A stretch of DNA of 40,579 nt from Dokdonella sp. (GCA_023228465.1 JALOBC010000026.1:1-40579); one strand, 5' to 3'. Positions 1-6,913 are shown, counted from the stretch's first letter. Notes: generated by a model not told the origin, from the sequence alone. Numbers and translations are program-made.

Positions 1-302
1 CCTCCGCCCCTCCGGGGCCGCGCCGCTTCGCGTCGCGTTCCGATCCGCTCCCGGCGGATCGGTCGAACCGGCATTCCATTGCGGTGGTTCTCATCCACCT
101 CGCGCAATGCCTTGCCACGTGCTGCTGTTGGAGGGAGGTGGACTACTCCGGGCTTCCTGCCCTCCGCCCCTCCGGGGCCGCGCCGCTTCGCGTCGCGTTC
201 CGATCCGCTCCCGGCGGATCGGTCGAACCGGCATTCCATTGCGGTGGTTCTCATCCACCTCGCGCAATGCCTTGCCACGTGCTGCTGGTGGAGGGAGGTG
301 GA
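1..302 (-). repeat. 160-bp tandem repeat carrying tRNA-Tyr 3' ends and GGA-loop hairpins
   Basis: Bases 1-142 match 161-302 at a period of exactly 160 with one difference (128 T versus 288 G). The array continues past the left edge of the window. Read on the minus strand, each unit begins with the last part of tRNA-Tyr (T-stem 3' half plus acceptor, TCCACCTCCCTCC). A roughly 60-base spacer with an imperfect hairpin follows, then the motif GGTTCGACC. Next come three clean hairpins: CGATCCGC/GCGGATCG with loop CGGGA (201-221, 41-61), GCCCC/GGGGC with loop GGA (166-178, 6-18), and GGGC/GCCC with loop AGGAA (150-162). The array lies directly 3' of the intact tRNA-Tyr gene and would be co-transcribed with it. 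The arrangement recalls the E. coli tyrT operon, where longer repeats also begin with the tRNA-Tyr 3' end; homology to those repeats is not claimed. Confidence 0.9.
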
Positions 303-371
303 TTCGAACCACCGAAGGCGTGAGCCAGCAGATTTACAGTCTGCCCCCGTTGGCCGCTTGGGTATCCCTCC
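286..371 (-). tRNA. tRNA-Tyr (anticodon GTA), intact
   Basis: The minus strand folds as a class II tRNA with a long variable arm. Acceptor strands are GGAGGGA and TCCCTCC. The anticodon stem GCAGA/TCTGC encloses CTGTAAA, giving anticodon GTA (complement of 335-337). The T-arm is GGTGG-TTCGAAT-CCACC. A discriminator A and an encoded CCA (complement of 286-288) complete the 3' end. This is the second tRNA in the transcript: the broken copy at 430-590 lies between it and the likely promoter. In gammaproteobacteria this tRNA commonly sits upstream of tRNA-Gly, tRNA-Thr and tuf, which would lie beyond the left edge; that is inference. Confidence 0.96.
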
Positions 372-413
372 GAAATCTTCTCTCTTGCCGAACCGCCTTA
401 TGCTCCCTTCACA

Positions 414-430
414 GCAGCGCTCCGCGCTGC
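414..430 (-). other. Perfect 7-bp hairpin with GGA loop between the two tRNA-Tyr copies
   Basis: The minus strand reads GCAGCGC-GGA-GCGCTGC, a perfect stem with a three-base loop. It begins exactly where the broken tRNA-Tyr copy loses its normal 3' end (TCCCTTGCAGC in place of TCCCTCCACCA). It has no T-run, so it does not look like an intrinsic terminator, and the intact tRNA gene lies downstream on the same strand. Its loop matches those of the hairpins in the flanking repeats. Confidence 0.8.
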
Positions 431-590
431 AAGGGAGGTGGATGACTCCGGGCATCCTGCCCTTCGCCCTTCGGGCCGCGCCGCTTTCGCGTCGCGTTCA
501 AGTTCGCTCCCAGCGAACTTGGTCGAACCACCGAAGGCGTGAGCCAGCAGATTTACAGTCTGCCCCCGTTGGCCGCTTGGGTATCCCTCC
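430..590 (-). pseudogene. tRNA-Tyr copy interrupted in the T-loop and degenerate at the 3' end
   Basis: From the 5' end (590) the minus strand is identical to the intact tRNA-Tyr through the acceptor, D-arm, anticodon GTA, variable arm and GGTGGTTCGA of the T-arm. It is then broken by 79 bases (444-522) before ATCCACCTCCCT resumes. The 3' acceptor strand is TCCCTTG rather than TCCCTCC, and no CCA follows. G1 would face G, so the outer acceptor pairs are lost. The gene sits first after a good promoter and is probably still transcribed, but a normal mature tRNA is unlikely. The T-stem halves GGTGG and CCACC can still pair around the insert. Confidence 0.85.
444..522 (-). repeat. 79-bp hairpin element inside the tRNA-Tyr pseudogene
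   Basis: This segment is homologous to the hairpin part of the 160-bp repeats, but several stems differ. On the minus strand it contains AAGTTCGCT-GGG-AGCGAACTT (500-520), GCCC-GAA-GGGC (466-476) and GGGCA-GGA-TGCCC (450-462), joined by a GCG-rich linker shared with the repeats. Removing 444-522 restores the T-loop sequence of the intact copy exactly. Both a precise insertion and a deletion between two GGTTCGA copies (one in the T-loop, one in a repeat unit) would give this junction. The second needs no mobile element. Confidence 0.8.
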
Positions 591-607
591 AGTTCACGGA
601 GCCGCGC

Positions 608-637
608 ATTCTCCGACCCGAGGGGTCCGCCTGTCAA
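608..637 (-). promoter_or_regulatory. Sigma-70-type promoter for the tRNA-Tyr transcript
   Basis: On the minus strand a perfect TTGACA (632-637) lies 18 bases from GAGAAT (608-613). Transcription would start near 600, about ten bases before the 5' end of the first tRNA-Tyr copy at 590. The -35 box overlaps the stop codon of the thioesterase gene (634-636). Confidence 0.6.
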
Positions 638-1191
638 GGCTTGGGTGCGGCGGATTTCGGCCTGCATGCCGTCAGACCGCGCTGCGCCTGGGCCACGGAC
701 CCCGACGACGGGTCGGTCGGCTCACCGAAGTGTGCAACCTGATCCTCCATGGCACGCGAAAGTTCCTGCAACTTCTGCGCTCGCTCGGCAAGGCGCCGGT
801 CGGCATCCGTCGTGGGCCGCCACGCCGGGACCGCGGCGGGCGTGCCCTCCTCCATGGCCACGAAGACGATCACGCAGCTCGTCGCCAGGCGCTCCTCGGC
901 GGTTCTGAGATCGCGTGCAACCACGTCCACCGCGAAATGCATGCTGGTGCGGCCAGTGCGGATCAGCTTGCAGCGCACGATGACCAGGTCGCCGATGAGG
1001 ATCGGCGTGACGAACTGGATGCCACCCACCGCCACCGTCACGCAGTAGCGACCGCTCCAGCCCACCGCGGCGGCGTAGCCCGCCTGGTCGATCCACTTCA
1101 TCACCATGCCGCCGTGCACCTTGCCGCCGAAGTTCACGTCGGCAGGTTCAGCCAGGAACCTGAATTCGGATTCACGCTGCTTGCCGGTCAC
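634..1191 (-). CDS. Acyl-CoA thioesterase, hotdog fold
   Basis: The 185-residue protein is a single hotdog-fold acyl-CoA hydrolase of the YciA/BACH type, which cleaves fatty acyl-CoA to free acid and CoA in the cytoplasm. The diagnostic stretch is at residues 18-37: N20, then GGKVHGG at 22-28, then WIDQAG with D35. Asn and Asp in these positions form the active site across the dimer in this family. The last 50 residues or so are charged and low in complexity and probably not part of the fold. The gene lies between ychF and the tRNA-Tyr locus on the same strand, and its stop codon overlaps the tRNA promoter. Substrate chain length cannot be predicted. Confidence 0.85.
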   Translation of the reverse strand: MTGKQRESEFRFLAEPADVNFGGKVHGGMVMKWIDQAGYAAAVGWSGRYCVTVAVGGIQFVTPILIGDLVIVRCKLIRTGRTSMHFAVDVVARDLRTAEERLATSCVIVFVAMEEGTPAAVPAWRPTTDADRRLAERAQKLQELSRAMEDQVAHFGEPTDPSSGSVAQAQRGLTACRPKSAAPKP

Positions 1192-1247
1192 GGGTGGATT
1201 TCCTCGTCACATACGGGCGCGCGGTCGCTGCAGTGGCCCGAATCCAT

Positions 1248-2339
1248 TCAGACGTTGAACCTGAAGTGCAGCACGTCACCTTCCTGCACCACGTACTCCT
1301 TGCCTTCCAGGCGCAGGCGTCCGGCTTCGCGCGCACCGGCCTCGCCCTTGTAGCGGATGTAGTCGTCGAAGGCGATGGTTTCGGCGCGGATGAAGCCGCG
1401 TTCGAAATCGGTGTGGATGACGGCCGCCGCCTGCGGCGCGGTGGCACCCTTCCTGACGGTCCAGGCACGCACCTCCTTCTCACCGGCGGTGAAATAGGTC
1501 AGCAGGCCGAGCAGCCGGTAGCCGGCACGGATCACCCGATCCAGCCCCGGTTCCTCGAGCCCCAGATCGGCAAGGAATTCACCCCGGTCGGCTTCGTCGA
1601 GCTGGGCCAGTTCCTCCTCGATCGCCGCACAGACCGGCACGACCTCGGCGCCTTCCAGGGCGGCGCGCTCGCGCAGGCGATCCAGGTGCGGATTGCCTTC
1701 GAAGCCGTCCTCCAGCACGTTCGCGATATACATCAGCGGCTTGAGGGTCAGCAGGAACAGGTCCCGCACCAGGGTCTTTTCCTCGTCGTCGAGGCCCAGG
1801 CCGCGTGCAGGCCGGCCTTCATTCAACCCGGCCGCCAGCTTCTGCAGCACAGGTCGGCGCGCGATGGCCTCCTTGTCGTTCGCCTTGGCCGCACGCTCGA
1901 CGCGGGCGAGCGCCTTGTCGACCGATTCCAGGTCGGCCAGGGCCAGTTCCGTGTCGATCGTCTCGATGTCGGAAATCGGGTCGATGCGGCCGGCCACGTG
2001 CACGATGTCGGAATGCTCGAAGCAGCGCACGACGTGCGCGATCGCATCGACCTCCCGGATATGGGCAAGGAACTTGTTGCCCAGCCCCTCGCCCTTCGAC
2101 GCCCCGGCGACCAGGCCGGCGATATCCACGAACTCGATCGAGGTCGGAATCACCTTGAGCGGCCTGGCGATCCCCGCCAACTGCGCCAGGCGCGGATCAG
2201 GGACCGGCACCACGCCCACGTTCGGGTCGATGGTGCAGAACGGGAAGTTCGCCGCCGCGATGCCGGCCTTGGTCAAGGCATTGAAGAGGGTCGACTTGCC
2301 TACATTGGGCAGGCCGACGATGCCGCATTGGATACTCAT
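1248..2339 (-). CDS. ychF: Ribosome-associated ATPase YchF (Obg family)
   Basis: The 363-residue length is the usual one for YchF. The P-loop GLPNVGKS lies at residues 9-16. The G4-like motif is NVLE (in YIANVLEDG) rather than NKxD, which marks the ATP-preferring YchF branch. The C-terminal TGS domain ends in [10 protein letters not shown]. The protein binds ribosomes and the 50S subunit and is linked to oxidative-stress responses in other bacteria. The start [15 protein letters not shown] is the family start; an in-frame upstream ATG at 2486 would add 49 unconserved residues across a spacer. It is the last of the ispE-prs-rplY-pth-ychF series, a typical neighbourhood in Lysobacterales. Confidence 0.97.
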   Translation of the reverse strand: MSIQCGIVGLPNVGKSTLFNALTKAGIAAANFPFCTIDPNVGVVPVPDPRLAQLAGIARPLKVIPTSIEFVDIAGLVAGASKGEGLGNKFLAHIREVDAIAHVVRCFEHSDIVHVAGRIDPISDIETIDTELALADLESVDKALARVERAAKANDKEAIARRPVLQKLAAGLNEGRPARGLGLDDEEKTLVRDLFLLTLKPLMYIANVLEDGFEGNPHLDRLRERAALEGAEVVPVCAAIEEELAQLDEADRGEFLADLGLEEPGLDRVIRAGYRLLGLLTYFTAGEKEVRAWTVRKGATAPQAAAVIHTDFERGFIRAETIAFDDYIRYKGEAGAREAGRLRLEGKEYVVQEGDVLHFRFNV

Positions 2340-2489
2340 GGCTGTGATCCGGAAATGGAGAATCGGGAAGCGTCGGAAGCAGGGGCTGCGGAACCGGGAG
2401 CGAGCTCGGAATGATCGGATTCTGGACTTTGCCCTGCCCTCGGCCAGGTGTATGCAGGTCGCTCGCATGCAGCCTGCCTGAAGCACTCC

Positions 2490-3077
2490 CTATTCCCGAC
2501 TCTCGACCGAGTGCAGGCGCTTCATCGCCTCGTTGAAGTCGCCGGCCACCGCCAGCGGCAGTACGTCGAGCGCCCGCCCGATCGCATCGATCATGGCCGC
2601 TTCGTCGGCCAGCGAGGGCCGACCGAGTACCCAGCCCAGCACGCGATCGCGGTGCCCGGGGTGACCGATGCCGATGCGCAGGCGATGGAAGCGCCCGTGA
2701 CCGAGCTTGGCAAGCAGGTCGCGCAGGCCGTTCTGGCCGCCGTGGCCACCATCGAACTTGAGTCGCGCCGTCCCGGGAGGCAGATCCAGATCGTCGTGCA
2801 CGACCAGCACCTGCTCGGGCTCGATCTTCCAGTAGCGCAGCGCCGCACCCACCGAATCGCCACTCGCATTCATGTAGGTGAGCGGCTTGAGCAACCACAG
2901 CGGGTTGCCATCCAGCGTGATCCTGGCGACCTGGCCACGCAGCTTCGATTCGACGCCGAAGCGCGCGCCCTCGCGCTGGGCCAGCGCATCAACGAACCAG
3001 AACCCCGCATTGTGGCGGGTTCTCAGGTGTTCGGCGCCGGGGTTGCCGAGTCCAACGATGAGGTGCAGGCCCGCCAT
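2490..3077 (-). CDS. pth: Peptidyl-tRNA hydrolase
   Basis: Pth releases peptides from peptidyl-tRNAs that drop off the ribosome, recycling the tRNA. The protein has 195 residues, as usual. N12 (GLGNPG), H22 (RHNAG), N70 (YMNASG) and D95 (HDDLD) correspond to the four active-site residues of the E. coli enzyme. The extreme C-terminus (SVESRE) is encoded by an attcccga-like spacer repeat, so the tail is probably a recent extension into intergenic sequence. The gene sits between rplY and ychF, a pairing of translation-quality genes that is conserved widely. Confidence 0.97.
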   Translation of the reverse strand: MAGLHLIVGLGNPGAEHLRTRHNAGFWFVDALAQREGARFGVESKLRGQVARITLDGNPLWLLKPLTYMNASGDSVGAALRYWKIEPEQVLVVHDDLDLPPGTARLKFDGGHGGQNGLRDLLAKLGHGRFHRLRIGIGHPGHRDRVLGWVLGRPSLADEAAMIDAIGRALDVLPLAVAGDFNEAMKRLHSVESRE

Positions 3078-3137
3078 GCAGGACGATGCCGCGCACGCAG
3101 TTGCCGCCGAAGCAACGGCTGCATGCGCGGCACGCGA

Positions 3138-3815
3138 TCACTTCTTCTCGGGCTTGGCAGCGGTGGCGGCCGGCGCCGGCGTGGCGGCTTCCTCTTCGCC
3201 TTCGCCCTCCTCTTCCACCTCGGGTTCCGGCTCGGCGCGCACTTCCTTGGCCACGACCACGGCGCGGTCGTATTCCTTGCCAAAGCGCAGGTCCGCAATC
3301 TCGACACCTTCGGGCAGGGTGATCTCCGAAAGGTGGATGATGGCACCGGGCTGCAGCGCCGCCAGGTCCACGCGGATGCCCTCGGGGAGGTTGCGCGGCA
3401 GGCAGGAAATTTCCACGTCGGTCAGCTCGTGCATGATGACCACGCCGGCCGTCTTGCCGGCCACCGAGATCTCTCCATTCACGAACTGGAACGGCACGCG
3501 CAGGCGGATGGGCTCGTTCTCGTTGATGCGCTGGAAGTCGAGGTGCAGCACGACCTGCTTGAACGGGTGGCGCTGCATGTCGCGCAGCAGTACGGGCTGC
3601 ACGTCACCGCCGAGGTTGAGGTCGAGGATCGAGGAATAGAACCAGTCGTTCTGGCTGGCGTGCCAGACGTCCTTGTGCGCCATCTGGATGCTGACCGGAC
3701 CCAGGTCACCGCCATAGACGATGGCCGGCACCATGCCGGCACGACGCAGGCGGCGGCTCGCACCCTTGCCCTCGACGTCGCGCCGTTCGACCTTGATTTC
3801 GTGTTTCGTTGCCAT
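3138..3815 (-). CDS. rplY: 50S ribosomal protein L25, long (CTC) form
   Basis: The 225-residue protein is the two-domain L25/CTC form, not the short 94-residue E. coli type. It binds 5S rRNA through the N-terminal domain. The start MATKHEIKVERRDVEG is the family start, and GASRRLRRAGMVPAIVYGG is the L25 signature region. The C-terminal 35 residues are acidic and then Ala/Pro-rich (EEEGEGEEEAATPAPAAT), a common disordered tail in this group. It lies between prs and pth. The upstream spacer at 3816-4000 contains degenerate attcccgattcccc heptamers. Confidence 0.96.
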   Translation of the reverse strand: MATKHEIKVERRDVEGKGASRRLRRAGMVPAIVYGGDLGPVSIQMAHKDVWHASQNDWFYSSILDLNLGGDVQPVLLRDMQRHPFKQVVLHLDFQRINENEPIRLRVPFQFVNGEISVAGKTAGVVIMHELTDVEISCLPRNLPEGIRVDLAALQPGAIIHLSEITLPEGVEIADLRFGKEYDRAVVVAKEVRAEPEPEVEEEGEGEEEAATPAPAATAAKPEKK

Positions 3816-4000
3816 GTTGCTTTGCCTTCTTGCTGTTGGGCCACCTTGCGGCGGCAGGGTGCCCTCCCGCGACCAGGAGGGCTGCAGTCGGGAATCGGGA
3901 CGCGGAAATCGCGGTACGCCGGCGACACCAGCAAGGTCGCTGCCTTGGGATGCCACTGCCTGCCGTTGCGATTTCCTAGGCCCGATTCCCCATTCTCGCG

Positions 4001-4975
4001 TCAATCGACGTAGAGCGAACTCACCGATTCGCCATGGGCGATGCGGCGAATGGTTTCCGCGAGCAGGTCCGCCACGGAAAGCTGGCGGATCTTGTCGCAG
4101 GCTGCGGCGGCGGGCGACAGCGGGATCGTGTCGGTCACCACCAGCTCATCCAGCGCGGAACCGTTGATGTTCTGGATGGCCGGTCCGGACAGGACCGGAT
4201 GGGTACAGTAGGCCGCCACCCGGCGCGCGCCGTTGCGCTTGAGCGCTGCCGCTGCCGCGCACAGGGTGCCGGCCGTATCGACGATGTCATCGACCAGTAC
4301 GCAGACCTTGTCCTTGACCTCGCCGATGATGTTCATCACCGTCGCCTCGTTCGGGCGCGGGCGGCGCTTGTCGATGATGGCCAGGTCCGCATCGTCCAGG
4401 CGCTTGGCGATCGCACGTGCGCGCACCACCCCGCCCACGTCCGGCGAAACGACGATCAGGTTGTCCTTGCCGTGCATGCGCCAGATGTCGGCCAGCAGGA
4501 CCGGCGAGGAGTACACATTGTCCAGCGGAATGTCGAAGAAGCCCTGGATCTGGTCGGCGTGCAGGTCCACCGTCAGCACGCGATCGGTACCGACCACGCC
4601 AATCATCTCTGCAGCCACCCGCGCCGTGATCGGCACCCGCGCCGAACGCGGCCGGCGATCCTGCCGCGCATAGCCGAAATACGGCATCACGGCCGTGACG
4701 CTGGCCGCCGAGGCGCGCTTGAGCGCATCGATCAGCGCCAGCATCTCCATGAAATTGTCCGCCGTGGGCGCACAGGTCGGCTGGATCACGAACACCTCCT
4801 GGCGGCGCACGTTCTCCTCGATCTCCACCTGCACCTCGCCATCGCTGAAGCGGCCCACCAGGGCCTTGCCGAGCGGCAGGTTGAGCTTCTCGCAGATGGC
4901 CGTGGCGAGCGGGCGATTGGCATTCCCGGTGAACACCAGCATGCCGGCGTTGTTCATGGTGGTCTCGACGCTCAT
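4001..4975 (-). CDS. prs: Ribose-phosphate pyrophosphokinase (PRPP synthetase)
   Basis: The enzyme makes PRPP from ribose 5-phosphate and ATP, feeding nucleotide, His and Trp synthesis. Key motifs are [12 protein letters not shown] (41-52), YARQDRR (102-108), [11 protein letters not shown] (137-147) and the PRPP loop DDIVDTAGT (229-237). At 324 residues it carries a slightly longer N-terminus than E. coli Prs; M7 or M12 are possible alternative starts. It is directly downstream of tRNA-Gln and upstream of rplY on the same strand, so the tRNA may be cut from a shared transcript. Confidence 0.98.
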   Translation of the reverse strand: MSVETTMNNAGMLVFTGNANRPLATAICEKLNLPLGKALVGRFSDGEVQVEIEENVRRQEVFVIQPTCAPTADNFMEMLALIDALKRASAASVTAVMPYFGYARQDRRPRSARVPITARVAAEMIGVVGTDRVLTVDLHADQIQGFFDIPLDNVYSSPVLLADIWRMHGKDNLIVVSPDVGGVVRARAIAKRLDDADLAIIDKRRPRPNEATVMNIIGEVKDKVCVLVDDIVDTAGTLCAAAAALKRNGARRVAAYCTHPVLSGPAIQNINGSALDELVVTDTIPLSPAAAACDKIRQLSVADLLAETIRRIAHGESVSSLYVD

Positions 4976-5094
4976 GCTCTGTCACCTGGTCCGGTTGCGC
5001 CGGTCTGGCGCCTGCCACGTCATGCCTGCCGACTGGCGGTCTGCGAACCAGGCGGGCCATCGCGGCGCGCTGTGCCCGGCAGGTTCGCTTCGTT

Positions 5095-5169
5095 TGGCTG
5101 GGGCGGCAGGATTCGAACCTGCGAATGCCGGGATCAAAACCCGGTGCCTTACCGCTTGGCGACGCCCCA
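5095..5169 (-). tRNA. tRNA-Gln (anticodon TTG)
   Basis: The minus strand gives acceptor strands TGGGGCG and CGCCCCA, with the U1-A72 pair typical of bacterial tRNA-Gln. The anticodon stem CCGGG/CCCGG encloses TTTTGAT, giving anticodon TTG. The T-arm is GCAGG-TTCGAAT-CCTGC. A discriminator G and encoded CCA (complement of 5095-5097) complete it. The gene lies between ispE and prs, as it does in related genomes. Immediately 5' of it is a two-copy hairpin repeat. Confidence 0.97.
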
Positions 5170-5175
5170 TCTGGA

Positions 5176-5421
5176 GCAGTCCGGGCATCCTGCCCAGCCT
5201 GCATGGAAAGGGCCGCGGCAAGGCCGCGCCACCTTTCCCACGCCGCGATGCTTCCGCATCGCGCGGGCGGTGCGTCCTGCACCGCTCAAAACCGCGCAGT
5301 CCGGGCATCCTGCCCAGCCTGCATGCACACATCCATTGGAGCCGGGCCGCGGCAAAGCCGCGCCACCTTTCCCACGCCGCGATGCTTCCGCATCGCGCGG
5401 GCGGTGCGTCCTGCACCGCCC
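5176..5421 (-). repeat. Two-copy hairpin repeat upstream of tRNA-Gln, six GGA-loop hairpins
   Basis: Two direct copies (5176-5285 and 5296-5421) fill the gap between ispE and tRNA-Gln. The second has a short extra segment near 5325-5345. Read on the minus strand, each copy holds GCGGTGC-AGGAC-GCACCGC (5267-5285; 5399-5421, where the stem is 9 bp), then CGCGATGC-GGAA-GCATCGCG (5244-5263; 5378-5397). A stretch reading GGGAAAGG and a CTT- or TTT-loop GC hairpin follow, and GGGCA-GGA-TGCCC (5183-5195; 5303-5315) ends the copy. The last hairpin and the flanking CCGGA(C/G)T are shared with the elements at the tRNA-Tyr locus. There is no T-run, and a terminator here would separate tRNA-Gln and prs from ispE, so a structured RNA leader is more likely. 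Confidence 0.88.
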
Positions 5422-5432
5422 GGCTACCAGCC

Positions 5433-6302
5433 TCAGGCCCCGACCCTCGCGCGCAGGCGCTCGAGCAGGGGCGATTCATCTACACCGCGGGCCACGAACG
5501 CGCGCATGCCCGGCGGGGACTGCGCAGCGATCGCCTCGGCCGGCGCGCGCGAATCGAACCCTGCAAATACGCAGCCGCCCGATCCTGACAGCCGTGCCCT
5601 TCCAAAGGCGCCCAGCCAGTCGAGCGCCGCAGCGACCTCGGAATGGCGCGCCCGCGCAACCGGTTCGAACACGTTGCGCATGCTGCCGCCGGAAACAAAG
5701 AGCGGAATTGTCATCTGCGGCACATCGCGTGTCAATTCCGGCGCGGCAAACAGGTCGGCGGTCGCCACGCGCGCACCCGGGTCGATCACCACGAACCAGG
5801 CCGGCGCCAGGGCCAGCGGGGTCAGGCACTCGCCCACGCCTTCGGCCCAGGCACTGTGCCCGCGCACGAACACCGGCACGTCGGCGCCAAGCTGCAGGCC
5901 CAGCGCAGCCAGCTCATCCTCGCTGGCGCCTGCCTGCCACAACACGTTGAGTGCACGCAGCACCGTGGCGGCATCGGAACTGCCACCGCCCAGGCCCCCT
6001 TGCGGTATGCGCTTGCTGACCGCGATATCCACCCCGGCCGGACAGGCGGCAGCGGCCTGCAGGGCGTGCGCGGCGCGCACGGCGAGATCATCCGCGGCGG
6101 CCACGCCCGGCAGGCTGCCGTGGCGCACGATGCGACCATCTTCGCGCAGGCGCAGGTGGACGGTATCGCCGAAATCGAGCAGCTGATACACGGTCTGCAG
6201 CAGGTGGTAGCCGTCCGCGCGGCGACCCGTGACATGCAGGAACAGGTTCAGCTTGGCCGGAGCCGGCCACTCGCTCCAGCCATCTGCGCCCGTACTGTTC
6301 AT
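5433..6302 (-). CDS. ispE: 4-diphosphocytidyl-2-C-methyl-D-erythritol kinase
   Basis: IspE phosphorylates CDP-methylerythritol in the MEP isoprenoid pathway; dxr and uppS, also in this window, serve the same pathway and its product. The 289-residue protein belongs to the GHMP kinase family, with PAPAKLNLFLHVTGRRADGYH-type residues at 13-33 (K17, N19). The ATP-binding glycine loop is at 100-112. That loop reads P-Q-G-G-L-G-G-G-S-S-D, one residue shorter between Pro and Leu than the P-x-G-x-G-(L/I) form I know for the family. The frame is intact around it. The start codon overlaps the lolB stop (ATGA), which fixes the start and suggests translational coupling. Confidence 0.96.
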   Translation of the reverse strand: MNSTGADGWSEWPAPAKLNLFLHVTGRRADGYHLLQTVYQLLDFGDTVHLRLREDGRIVRHGSLPGVAAADDLAVRAAHALQAAAACPAGVDIAVSKRIPQGGLGGGSSDAATVLRALNVLWQAGASEDELAALGLQLGADVPVFVRGHSAWAEGVGECLTPLALAPAWFVVIDPGARVATADLFAAPELTRDVPQMTIPLFVSGGSMRNVFEPVARARHSEVAAALDWLGAFGRARLSGSGGCVFAGFDSRAPAEAIAAQSPPGMRAFVARGVDESPLLERLRARVGA

Positions 6303-6913
6303 GGCATGTCCCAGGCCCGGATGGCCAGTCGCACGCTGTAGGAATCCCTGCTCGCATACACGCGCCGCGGCAGGGCCGGCGCATGGCCCTGGGCGTAATC
6401 CCGATACTCGATATGCCAGCCGCCCTGGTCGATGGTTGCCGGCAGACCGTCGGCGCGGAAGGTGATCGCGGCCGGCCCCGGCGCGCGCATGCCGCGCACC
6501 CAGTCGGAAAGTTCCGCAAGGGGCACGTGCCAGCCCAGCTCGCGCTCGAGCAGCCAGGCCGCATCCGGGCCCTCCACGGTTCCCCCGGGCAGGCCTTCCA
6601 GGCGCGCGTGCGACGCATCGCCCGCCAGCACCCAGGTCTTGCCGGTCACCGGCGCATGCACCGTGAAGCGGAATGTCGCGCCGCTCTGGCGCCACGCCAG
6701 CGAGCCACTGCCACTCTCGCGGCCGTCGGAAACCGCCAGGCGCGCTTCCAGCTGCCAGGAGGCATCCTTGCTGCGCAACGCCGCTTCACGGGCGTCCTGG
6801 GCGGCCAGCAGGGACGCTGTGGGCAGCACCGGCTTCACGCGCGGGCCCGCGCAGGCGGCCAGCAGCAGCGCCGCCAGTCCGGCCGCGATGGCGCGCAGAC
6901 CGGCACCGTTCAT
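6299..6913 (-). CDS. lolB: Outer-membrane lipoprotein insertion factor LolB
   Basis: LolB accepts lipoproteins from LolA and inserts them into the inner leaflet of the outer membrane. The start at 6913 gives 204 residues with a lipoprotein signal ending LLLAAC, so C21 becomes the lipidated residue. The mature part contains WQLEARLAVSDGRESGSGSLAWRQ-like sequence, typical of the LolB half-barrel, and W-rich segments farther on. It overlaps by four bases (ATGA) both with the upstream TPR gene and with the downstream ispE, so the three probably form one translation-coupled unit. The family is poorly conserved, but the lolB-ispE pairing supports the name. Confidence 0.92.
   Translation of the reverse strand: MNGAGLRAIAAGLAALLLAACAGPRVKPVLPTASLLAAQDAREAALRSKDASWQLEARLAVSDGRESGSGSLAWRQSGATFRFTVHAPVTGKTWVLAGDASHARLEGLPGGTVEGPDAAWLLERELGWHVPLAELSDWVRGMRAPGPAAITFRADGLPATIDQGGWHIEYRDYAQGHAPALPRRVYASRDSYSVRLAIRAWDMP

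Noticed and set aside
444-522. Self-splicing or enzymatic intron in tRNA-Tyr
   Set aside because: Bacterial tRNA introns are group I and mostly in the anticodon loop; 79 bases cannot hold a group I core, and the 3' acceptor end is itself degenerate.
1-600. CRISPR array, integron attC cassette or prophage attachment site at the tRNA-Tyr repeats
   Set aside because: Units are 160 bp with no unique spacers, no cas or integrase gene is present, and the hairpins lack attC core sites. The tRNA stub is explained better by tyrT-like tandem duplication.
79-1353. Plus-strand open frames over the tRNA-Tyr repeats and the thioesterase gene
   Set aside because: They read through the antisense of a tRNA and of a conserved hotdog protein; the repeated peptide only reflects the DNA repeat. 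A Tpr-like peptide as in E. coli tyrT would be on the minus strand, and no convincing one was found.
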